From: Psilocybe azurescens
Taxonomy: Eukaryota; Basidiomycota; Agaricomycetes; Agaricales; Agrocybaceae
Reading direction: 5' to 3'
DNA: 64,000 bases
Assembly: GCA_023853785.1 (NCBI GenBank)
Contig: JAJIRX010000597.1
Location: 1-64,000 of the forward strand
In this document: piece by piece, positions 56,205-64,000 of the stretch
How the letters are laid out: each line of letters starts with the position of its first letter
Position numbering within the stretch: the first letter of the stretch is position 1
Position numbers and translations under genes: made by a program
Notes under the pieces: model-generated
Told to the model about the DNA's origin: nothing
The model's database searches: none
What the model saw: the letters and a program-made list of their open reading frames with translations, nothing else

Positions 56205-56628
56205 TGTTATGGACACTTTATTTTCTTTTTGCTTTTGCTTTCTTTTCTTTTTCTTTTCCCTTTTCTTTGTCATCCATCACATCATTGATACATCATCGTA
56301 TGTTCTGATGAACTTTGCTTTCCATCATATCTATGAAACTCCATCATATCTTTGATGGACTTTCACTTCTATCTTTTATGATACATCTTTCGATGAACGC
56401 TTGATCTGTTTCCTCTATTCTTATATACATCTGCTGATGAACATTCAAACTCGTTTCAACTTGCTGTGCGGTTCATAGTATTTATACCAGGAAGGATCCA
56501 CTGTATTCTTTAGCTAGTTCTTGAGAATCTAACCTCCTCTTACTTGACACTGCTTGGAACTCGCTGTTCTTGACTACTTGACTGTCGGCTTTATCCACAC
56601 ATGTGAATATAAGCTTGAAGTCGTAACA
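56205..56628 (+). repeat. 3' LTR of the Gypsy element
   Basis: 424 bp, begins TGTTATGG and ends GTAACA. Compared with the 5' LTR, the differences are confined to the length of the T/C tract near the start and two transitions close to the end (CGCACG in the 5' copy, CACATG here). Confidence 0.95.
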
Positions 56629-57681
56629 AAGAGAGTGCGGCGGACAGCTAGGTTGATATGGGTGTTGGCGCTGTGTCCTTTCTCCATGGCCCCTATCGTA
56701 CCCTGATTATCAGAAAGAATCAGAAGGTGGGAGTCCCAAACACCCTTCTCTTCAAGAAGGTATGCCAGCAACTCGATGGCCAAGGTCTCCAACCAGCAGA
56801 TATCCCTGCCTGGGATCTTCCACACAGGAGACAACTTAAAAGCTGCCCATACATCTCCAATGACGATACCTATACCCCACGAAGTCGAGGCATCAACGTA
56901 GATGCCCAAATCCTGTATGGGACCCTTTGCATGGAGAGTACGCGAAACTCCTGGAAGCGACAACCTGTCCATCCACCAACGTAAATCGTCAATCATTGGT
57001 CATGGTGGATGTCGCAAGATGTAAGCATTGTTGTGAAAGGATGCGGCAAAATTAGACAGGGACAAGAGGCGTGATCTGCTGTCCTGATACACAAATGCAA
57101 CATGGCAAAGTGAGCCATGAATTTTGTCGATATCGAGCAACCGACATGCCTGACAAGAGCTCCCAAGGCGATCGATGAACGAGCGTACTCGATGCATAAA
57201 TTTCAGCCTCTTGGTCTCAGTAAGGCTGACCAGCTTCTTTGGAATGTCCCACAAGAAGCCTATGAATTCGGTGACAAAGGTAAAGAGGAGATCTCCCTTG
57301 ATCTGGTGCCAAGGTACATGCAGTGGGGTGATCAGGCGCAACATGGCCTCCCTGTCATAATCATAGCGGAGGCCTGTGTCGGGGTCAAGGAAAACGACCG
57401 TTAGGGTTAGGGATCCAGAAGGCCTTGAGGTCATCCTCATATTTGACGACAGGCTTGGCGCCCTCCCGGCCAGTATGTCGATGACTGCATTGGCGATCAT
57501 GCCCGGCGTTACTACTGGCACTCGCTGTTCCAAATGGGTGTGCGTGATCGATGTAGAATTCGCCGGCCACTGTGCCTTGAGCAACGAGCCATGGTTTGTG
57601 GGATGGGGTGACAGGACATGTTCTGTGGAACTTCGCAATATCGAAGGTGCATGCCTGCGTCCCTGGTGGGGCAAGCGCGAT
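56629..57681 (-). pseudogene. DIRS-like RT (C-terminal part) and RNase H N-terminal part
   Basis: Minus-strand text from the intron acceptor: IALAPPGTQACTFDIAKFHR, GEFYIDHAHPFGTASASSN, the RT catalytic block VKYEDDLKAFW (YxDD) in one frame, then LRYDYDREAMLRLITPLHVP, FTFVTEFIGFLWDIPKKLVS in another. The RNase H part follows: DLGIYVDASTSWGIGIVIGD, RDICWLETLAIELLAYLLEE, LLILSDNQGTIGAMEKGH and NTHINLAVRRTL, cut by the Gypsy LTR at 56628. Several frame changes. It copies element RNA into DNA. Confidence 0.85.
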
Positions 57682-58052
57682 CTATAACACGCGCATGAGT
57701 TACTGTTGCAATAAACAAATATTGAAATGTGGGATAAGCCCAGGACGGCATGTTAGGTTGCGTGTTGCGCGTGTCAACCCATGCTAAACATGGTGTTAAG
57801 TGACACAAACAAAAGGGCATGCTCGGCATGATGGTTTACCGAGCACCCAAACGTGTTATGAGAGGTGCTTAGCCAGACAATTGTGTGACCAGATTGGTCG
57901 ATCGAGTGGTTAAGCACCTGGGGTCGGACAGCGCAGGCATGCAAATGTCCCAATAAATGAATAAAACATGTGAAACAGCCTCACACACAAAACGCAAAGA
58001 GACCAATGCAAGGGACGAAAATGTGGGGAATATACGCAGAATGAACACTCAC
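57682..58052 (-). other. 371-bp spliceosomal-type intron inside the DIRS-like pol gene
   Basis: Donor GTGAGT follows DTASRVAEA and acceptor TTATAG precedes IALAPPGTQACTF. The two exons join in phase and restore continuous RT sequence, whereas the intervening 371 bp have stops in all frames. Confidence 0.65.
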
Positions 58053-58762
58053 TGCTTCTGCTACCCTCGATGCTGTGTCAAAACAGGTGGGAAACTTGTC
58101 TTTCGGAATGAAAGAGTTGACAGATGCTTGGAAGCCCGAGGCTTTAGAAAGGTGTCGGCATATCCGAACCTTGTCTGGGATTCCAGGGGATTGTGGCTGG
58201 GTGGATACGATAATGGGAGAGGAGTGGAAAGGGCCCCGTAATATACGTTCAGTGTCTTCTTTGGAGTAAGGGCCTGACATTTGTCCGGCGGCCACCTCTT
58301 TCTTTAAGTACTCTTCGACCTCTTCTTCGTGGCCGAGGATGGAAGGATTGGGAGGTATGATGACGGTTTAAGAGAGGGGAGGCATGTAACCGATAGGGAA
58401 GCCTTTGTCTAGATGAGAAACAAGGAGTGGGTAGCTGTCTGAAAGATCATGTTTTGACAGAAAGTGCCAGAAAGCTGCAGAGTCGTGAGAGGTGCACTAT
58501 ACGTTCGAAAATAGAGGAATAGATAGGAAGATTGTAGAGGGAAGGTTTGCGAGGAATGATGAAGGATGAGAGATCTGCATAATCCAATTTTGGGGGACGT
58601 GCTGCCTCCAAAATGCTTCAATATCCGACTGGATTTGAGCGGCAGGTCCAGGAGAACGTGTTGTGGTTCTTACTGCCACAATACGAGCATTGGTGGATGG
58701 AATCGTCTCGGTGATTACATCTGGCCTTGTCTCCTTTAATGTTCCAACCGATGCAGACCCGC
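58053..58762 (-). pseudogene. DIRS-like gag end and pol N-terminal region
   Basis: Minus-strand text: CIGWNIKGDKARCNHRDDS, then IHQCSYCGSKNHNTFSWTC (Cys/His nucleocapsid-like motif, about 58757-58640), then VPQNWIMQISHPSSFLANLP, and MSGPYSKEDTERILRGPF, SSPIIVSTQPQSPGIPDKVR, ICRHLSKASGFQASVNSFIP, the RT fingers region. Frame changes separate the blocks. It is flanked by the solo-LTR-like insertion upstream and the pol intron downstream. Confidence 0.72.
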
Positions 58763-60451
58763 TGAACTACGTGAGTGTGTGATTTGATATATAAATCGAA
58801 AACCAAAACACAAACCAGAGAGGAATGGTCTAGACTAGATAAGACGACTCTCTCCCTGTTGAGTTAATGTGAGGGCTGGCTTGGCCACTAGGTTGTGTAG
58901 ATGTATGTGGTCTGAGGAGGGCAGGGACGTATGAAGGAGGAGAAATGGATGAGGGAATATAAAATGCCCTTGAGTATTTACTGGGAGGAAGCAACCCGAC
59001 TTGATTAGGGTAGAACGGTGTGAATGAGGTGTGATGACTGTGGAGGGGCCAAATGACTAGATAATTTGCAGGGATTGATACGGGGCAGGAGTGAGAATGT
59101 AGTCTTGATCCTAGTGCGCTTCAATCGAGTCTACAGTGTCTGCAAAGCTAGAAGTAAAGCCTGCTGATAGAGTAATGACTTGAGCGGCCTGGAGTGATAG
59201 ATGATGAAGGATTGTGCGATGTTCTTGAACCAAAAATCAAACAGAGCGGTGGAGTGAATGAGGGATGACTAGGACGATGGATGAAGATGACACCAAGACC
59301 AAGATTGCAGAATAAAAATATTCTGGAGCAATAAAAGCGATGGGGAGTTGAGGATCTTGAAGTAGAGGAAGAATGAAGGGTCTGGAGGATAATAGGATCG
59401 AAATGAACTGAACAAATTGCCCTGGGATGTGAGAGCGTGGGTGGTTGGATAGGCTGGTCTACCCTCTGATGAACGTCTTGAATAACTGGAGTGATTGTTG
59501 AATTTTGTGCTGAATATTGATAGAGATTGATTGAATGCGTGCTTGGAGTGCTGGACTGAGTACTTGATAACTTGAAATCTTTGCTGTGAAGAAAGTTGGG
59601 GCTTGTAACTTCCTTGCATTCCAAGCGATACTAATACATGGTTTATATACCAGAGAACATAGAAAAATATTTAAAAGAGATCAAGCGTCCAAACTATACT
59701 AATCATTCTGTAGAACGACACCCAGTAGTCCCATCTGTCAACTACATACAATAGATTGAAGGCTGATGGAGTTTAGGAGTGAAAAATAGAAGGATGAGTA
59801 AGTAAGTAACATAGGATGAGTAAGAAGTATAAGCAGGATTATGAAAAGCGAAGTGAGATGAGTAAGAAAGAAGCGAAGCTGAGTAAGTACAATAAGCAAG
59901 AATGACAAAAGGAAGGAAGGATCAATCATATGAAAGTGTCAGACAATAGAAAAGGAGCCAAAATAGCGAACAAGTACCATGCCAATGGATAGAACCAGTC
60001 TATTCATGGCACAGCTCAGTCATCCATTACCAAGACTGCTGAGTGAGACAAAGATTTGCTGCATATGTGGAATCCAGTTAAGGACCAAATAGTTGTAGAT
60101 GATCAAATGCTGATGACGATGGTGATATATGATGCTGTGCAGTGCTGTGCGTACTAGGATAGATAGGAATGATGTCCAAGAATAATCTGCGCATAGCCTT
60201 GAGGTTCGAAATAGATAGACGATTGAATCATTGATAGGGAATGTAACTGATCAAAGGGTTGAAGTGGAGATTGAAAGTTGGAATGGAGCTTGAAGTGGAC
60301 TGTGAATGGGCTTTGACGTTGAATATTGAGGGATGTGCTTCAGATAAAAATGCAAAATAATAACCCTGGCTTCTGCATGCAATGGGGGTTCGAGACAGAT
60401 GCTCTAAGCTTATAGATAAATCTCATATCCAATCAAAATTGGTGTATGACA
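58763..60451 (-). mobile_element. Solo-LTR-like insertion, 1,689 bp, with GCGG target duplication
   Basis: Read on the minus strand the block begins TGTCATACACC and ends CACGTAGTTCA (TG...CA ends) and is flanked on both sides by the 4-bp GCGG. It interrupts gag between the zinc knuckle side (CLICAERGHSSQIH) and CIGWNIKGDKARC. A promoter-like TATATAAACC at about 59640-59650 in the middle suits an LTR. A pyrimidine-rich open frame (59624-59148) follows it. No protein of a retroelement is seen inside. A long solo LTR is the best reading; a non-autonomous element of another kind is possible. Confidence 0.6.
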
Positions 60452-62241
60452 CCGCCATCCCTCCAGAGTCAGCGATTCCTCTAGTGGTGCTCTTCGCCCA
60501 TGTGGGTTTTCCGTCGGAAAATTTGACAGGGCTTGAGGTGTCCAGGTGGATTTGCGAACTGTGCCCCCTCTCGGCGCAGATAAGGCAGGTGGAAGAAGGG
60601 GGCAACCTTCCGCTGCCTGATGGAAAGGGCTGGTTGGTGCGGTCACGGTCAAAAGGGCAACGAAAGCTGGAGGTTTAAGTCCCGAGGCTCCAGCGTGAGA
60701 GGTTCCGTCTCGAGGCCCTGAGGACGACTTGTTCCTGAAATCCGCACCGAATTTCTGGGTTAGTCTAGCCTCTAGATGGAAGTGCTCCTCGCACATAGCG
60801 AATCTCCTCTCGTATAAATCTATATCAAATAATTCTTTTTAGTAGCATGGGCCTGTCTCAGCTCATACTCCAAAGGTCGCCATGCAGCAAACAACTTGTC
60901 TCGTTTAATCTGCTCGCTGAAGAAACCAAAATGATATTCGTACCAACGTGAATGGAGAGCCTCGTCTCCATCCTTGTCTCTCTTCTGCTGAAATCTGAAA
61001 TTATTTTCGGCAGCCTCCATCCACTGACTGCATGTCAGGGTGCTGTCACTGCCAAACCTCACAGTGAGTTTCCCGACGTCAAGAATGTACATACCTTTTG
61101 ATTCCCCGGGAAGGGGGTTAGCTTTGACCATTGGCAAAGTCGCCACCTCCTTGGTAATGGTCTGGAGATTTTTGTTGAGGTGAAATGACATGGGTGTCAT
61201 GTTAGTTTTTGTGATTAAACACTTTGTTTCTAATGTTCTACACTTGATATTTGGACTTGTACAAATGGACACTTAGTTAGAATTTGCTCTTTTCGGTGTT
61301 TTTGCACACTGTTCTGTTAATAACTTTTTGTAGAGTATAGTTATTCAAATTCTGATCACTGATCCGGAATCCCTCGTTGAGACGGTTCCGGTGATATATA
61401 ATTTGTCACGTAATTATAGGTTTGGTGTTTTGACGCAATATTGTGGACACCTATAGTCACGCCCTCGCCATTTTTAGACACTTAGCCATGTAAAAGACCA
61501 GTATTCCTACTATGTCTGAGGAAACAAAGACACTAGAACAAGATTTGGAGTCTACAGAAGCAATTTACTATTTTCACTCATACTTGTCATTGTTGCGCAT
61601 TTGAGATTTGACTCTATTGTTACTCATCAGTATAGCTACTGATTTGTGCATTATTGTCTATTTCTAACATGTCATGGTATGCGCTTCGGTGTCATACAGG
61701 ATCTGGGGATGCTCCAAAGGGGTAGGGCGTCCTTTGGCTCTCAGAACCAAAAGGCTGCCATCCATGCACCTCCGTTTGTTGATCCGGCGTTTCTTCTGAT
61801 GTCGACTTGTCGTCTGCTTTTCTTTTACCTTAAGCATGGCTTTTTATCTGCCAGTTCTTGGTCCACGAGCCATTTGGCCAGGCTAGCATAGACGTGTTGA
61901 CTGACCGTGGAAAAGAAAGAAGGTACCTTTAGACGATTCAGATCGTCCTCCTCAATTGTGATTAAAGATGCCGTCTCCGATCCCAGAACTGGGTGGGTCA
62001 CTGGGTCGGTTTGGTGATCTAGAGACTTGAGTTCTCTTGCCGCATTTTTGGCCTCGATGGACTTATTTCGTATGAGCTTGTTTGTAAAACTGAGACCTTT
62101 AAGGACATCTATTAAATTAGGTTTGTGAGTTCGAGGGACCCGAGGGGGTCCTGTCTGTTCTAGTACTCCGGTGGGCTGTGCTTGCGCCACCGTGCCTTCA
62201 TTTCCAGTGTCGTTATCTCCAGTATATCCGGTGTCGACCAT
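60452..62241 (-). pseudogene. DIRS-like gag, interrupted by a 480-bp TIR element
   Basis: From ATG 62241: MVDTGYTGDNDTGNEGTVAQ, a helical region (FSTVSQHVYASLAKWLVDQE), a basic segment (KKRRINKRRCMDGSLLVLR) and LEHPQILYDTEAHT. After the insertion (61195-61674) it resumes PMSFHLNKNLQTITKEVATL, GESKGMYILDVGKLTVRFGS, LTCSQWMEAAENNFRFQQKR, RWYEYHFGFFSEQIKRDKLF. After a stop at about 60820 there is a Cys/His motif (CLICAERGHSSQIH) up to the solo-LTR boundary. It forms the particle coat of the element. Confidence 0.72.
61195..61674. mobile_element. 480-bp non-autonomous TIR element (MITE-like) inside DIRS-like gag
   Basis: Ends are inverted copies of TG(T/A)CATGTTAG (11 bp, one mismatch). The block is AT-rich with no ORF. 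It sits exactly between gag text ending YDTEAHT and resuming PMSFHL. Flanks TGGG and TGGT give at most a 3-bp target duplication, so the superfamily is unclear. Confidence 0.55.
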
Positions 62242-62507
62242 TGTGAGTGGGAAAAAAGGGAAGGATGAGTTTTAAGGGAGAGACAACGTCGAAAAAAGAT
62301 TTCTCAGATGAGAAGGGTTTTTTCCCTGCGAAATGGATCAGAATTTTGCGCAAGGGACACGTGCTCCTTGCCTTACATTAGCCAAATCCTCGCCGTTGTT
62401 TGTACCTCTTATGTACAGACAACTGTACAGTTCAATGCTTCTCTGATCCATTCGCTTGATGTTATCTTATCCGGTTATGAGCGGCACTTCACTCTGCTCA
62501 TCTGGGA

Positions 62508-62683
62508 ACCTAGCAAGAAATAGCAATATATAGCAATTCAAATGTTTATGAGATTGTTACAATATTATGACCTCATAATATATTTGCTTGTATTGTCTTA
62601 TAATAGCTTAACAATTTTAATCTCTGAGGTTTATAATATTACAATGATCTTGTATTGCGATATATTGCTATTTCTTGCTAGGT
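62508..62683. mobile_element. 176-bp MITE with ~29-bp terminal inverted repeats
   Basis: The left end ACCTAGCAAGAAATAGCAAT... and the right end (its reverse complement, ending TTTCTTGCTAGGT) match over about 29 bp with one or two mismatches. The interior is very AT-rich and itself partly palindromic. If the outermost CC/GG pair is excluded the element is bounded by TA dinucleotides, compatible with a Tc1/mariner-type TA duplication. No coding capacity. Confidence 0.75.
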
Positions 62684-63026
62684 CCAAACAATAATGCTAA
62701 ATCAGAATTTCCCAGATTTGCTGATGGGATGTATGGAAAAAGAACAGAAGTAAAATGCACATTGAACACAGCAAGCAGAAAGAGATATATCGATTATCAC
62801 GCGTCGGGCGACGTCGTCCACCGCGGTAGTAAAGAGAGTAGTGTCAACGCGAACGCGTTTAATTTCTCAATATTGTTTAAGGGTGATTGATTGACTGGCA
62901 CGCGATGTTTATGGTTGCTTGGAACGAAGACTATAACCATTAGCCAATGATATCGTTCTGTCACTTTTTCGGCGTACACTGATCAATTGAGTTCAGTGAG
63001 TCCCTTTACCCAAGCCCTCTCCCAAA
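62684..63026. other. Intergenic, promoter region of RPF2
   Basis: About 340 bp between the MITE and the RPF2 start codon. No further element recognised. Confidence 0.5.
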
Positions 63027-64000
63027 ATGCTGCGAACAATGTAAGTAACATATTCCGACTCTAAGGAAAATAACAGGAAATTAAACCTGAGATCGAACTA
63101 GAAAGCCAAAGAATGCGAGGTCAAAACGAGTCCTGGACGCTCGCCAACCCAAGGAGGTCGAAGATCCACGGACAGCTATTTTCGTGAAGGGAACTCATAC
63201 CGGCGATGTTCTCAACAACGTCATGCGCGAGCTGGTGAGTCGAGCTCGAGAAAAATATTTGCAATTGCCTCACCCAAATCTTCCGCAGATGGCTCTAAAA
63301 CGCCCCAACGCCATCGCGTTCAACAAGAAAAATGCAATCCACCCCTTCGACGAAGCGTCGACCTCCATCGCGTCTCTCGAGTTCTGGGCGAACAAGAACG
63401 ATGCATCCATGTTCGTCTTCGGGCAGACGACGAAGAAGCGGCCGCACGGGCTGACTTTTGTGCGGATGTTCGATGGGAAGGTGCTGGACATGGCCGAGGT
63501 GGGTGTCGAGAAGTGGGTCGGGATGGCGGATTTCAAAGTACGTTGTGTTACCTTCTACTCTATATACCATAAGACGCATACTTATCATATCCTAATTCCC
63601 AGACCCCGAAATCGACTCCAGGCCACAAACCACTGATGCACTTCGCATCCGAGCTCTTCGACACCCACCCGCGCTTCACCCAGCTCAAATCTATGCTCAT
63701 CGACTTCTTCAACGGCGAGGAGATCGAGTCGATATGCCTCCCGGGCATCGAGCACGTCATCAGCGTGTCCTGCGGGCCCACCCCGGATGCGCTGAACAAT
63801 GCCACCGCCATCGCCTACGCCTCGCGCCCCAAGTCCGGCGCCAACGGTGCCAATGGAGGGTCCGCGGAGGAGACCGCCCATTTCCCAAAAGTGCACATCC
63901 GCACGTACACGCTCAGCCTGCTGTCCTCCGGCACGCGCATCCCGCGCGTCGAGCTCACGCCGATGGGGCCCGCGCTCGACCTCGTGCTGCGCCGGCACCA
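63027..64000 (+). CDS. RPF2: Ribosome production factor 2 (Rpf2), Brix domain, 3' end outside window
   Basis: Nucleolar 60S assembly factor that, with Rrs1, brings 5S rRNA, uL18 and uL5 into pre-ribosomes. ATG 63027 gives MLRTI, then after a 60-bp intron KPKNARSKRVLDARQPKEVE, DPRTAIFVKGTHTGDVLNNV and MREL. A second intron leads to MALKRPNAIAFNKKNAIHPF, EFWANKNDASMFVFGQTTKK and RPHGLTFVRMFDGKVLDMAE; a third to TPGHKPLMHFASELFDTHPR, QLKSMLIDFFNGEEIESICL and PGIEHVISVSCGP. FNKKNxIxPF and SELFxxHPRxxQLK are typical Rpf2 Brix signatures. All phases agree. The gene continues past 64000. Confidence 0.93.

Larger units (their letters stand above)
49867..56628 (+). mobile_element. Ty3/Gypsy chromovirus (LTR retrotransposon), full length, inserted in the DIRS-like element
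   Basis: LTRs at 49867-50291 and 56205-56628 bound gag, protease, RT, RNase H, integrase and chromodomain in that order (pol order of Ty3/Gypsy), followed by an extra ORF with zinc knuckles. A polypurine tract AGAAGGGGG lies just before the 3' LTR (about 56193-56201). The flanking bases (TAAGG before, AAGAG after on the plus strand; TCTT/CCTT read on the minus strand) give only an imperfect 4-bp target duplication. Numerous in-frame stops and frame changes make it non-autonomous as read. The coding strand is A-rich, unlike the host genes. Confidence 0.93.
47968..62241 (-). mobile_element. DIRS-like (tyrosine recombinase) retroelement, split by three later insertions
   Basis: Read on the minus strand, the pieces appear in the order gag (62241 to 60452), gag zinc region and pol N-terminus (58762 to 58053), RT and RNase H (57681 to 56629 and 49866 to about 49690), then tyrosine recombinase (about 49545 to 47968). 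Gag-RT-RH-YR with a recombinase instead of a DDE integrase defines DIRS-like elements. Removing the insertions at 61195-61674, 58763-60451 and 49867-56628 leaves about 5.3 kb of coding sequence, a usual size. No split direct repeats or terminal inverted repeats were identified, so the DIRS versus Ngaro subgroup is open. All ORFs carry stops or frame changes, so the copy is dead as read. Confidence 0.75.

Noticed and set aside
58000..62300. A second, separate DIRS-like element for the gag part
   Set aside because: Gag and pol pieces have the same strand and correct order, and the intervening block has a flanking duplication, so one interrupted element is simpler.
1..64000. CRISPR arrays, bacterial operons, riboswitches
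   Set aside because: No regularly spaced repeats or prokaryotic gene organisation; the DNA is fungal nuclear throughout.

Overview
The window is nuclear DNA from a mushroom-forming basidiomycete (Agaricomycetes, most likely Agaricales). The evidence is dense short GT-AG introns of about 45-75 bp, many with a recognisable branch site, basidiomycete-type families (DUF4436-like and DUF6697-like proteins, an agaric protein with an MLKL-like N-terminal bundle, F-box relics), a tRNA-Met pair with introns, and DIRS-like and chromodomain Ty3/Gypsy retroelements typical of agarics. All calls rest on reading the sequence and on recalled family features; no search was run.

Layout. 1-605: 3' end of a secreted-looking Ser/Gly/Asn-rich protein. 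1988-3292 (-): mitochondrial GTP/GDP carrier GGC1. 3891-5086 (-): DUF4436-like membrane protein. 6053-6910: decayed RING/coiled-coil gene. 7-12 kb: gene-poor, with a possible F-box relic. 12296-15013 (+): MLKL-like bundle plus zinc-module protein. 15352-17271 (+): damaged DUF6697 gene. 17685-19124 (-): RhlG-like short-chain dehydrogenase. 19569-26610 (-): long intersectin homologue (Cin1-like: EH, coiled coil, WH2, two SH3, DH, PH). 27920-29431 (-): F-box protein. 29863-30400 (-) and 30441-32000 (+): a head-to-head pair, the second being CDC73 of the Paf1 complex. 34094-35286 (-): inositol polyphosphate kinase. 35607-36763 (-): secreted Lys/His/Ala repeat protein. 39836-40134 (-): two intron-containing tRNA-Met(CAT) genes. 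40413-41728 (-): P450-like protein. 43479-46580: repeat and membrane proteins of unknown function.

From about 47.9 to 62.3 kb the DNA is a stack of transposons. A minus-strand DIRS-like tyrosine-recombinase retroelement (gag, RT, RNase H, YR) is split by three later insertions: a complete plus-strand chromovirus (LTRs 49867-50291 and 56205-56628) inside RNase H, a 1.69-kb solo-LTR-like block (58763-60451) inside gag, and a 480-bp terminal-inverted-repeat element (61195-61674) also inside gag. A separate small MITE lies at 62508-62683. Beyond it RPF2 (63027 onwards) runs off the window.

The genes do not form one pathway. Housekeeping functions are mitochondrial nucleotide transport, Paf1 transcription elongation, inositol phosphate signalling, endocytosis/actin and 60S ribosome assembly. 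They alternate with fast-evolving or lineage-specific genes. Many otherwise well-conserved genes carry single-base frame breaks, often in homopolymer runs. This suggests residual base errors in the assembly, so 'pseudogene' calls here should be read with that in mind.
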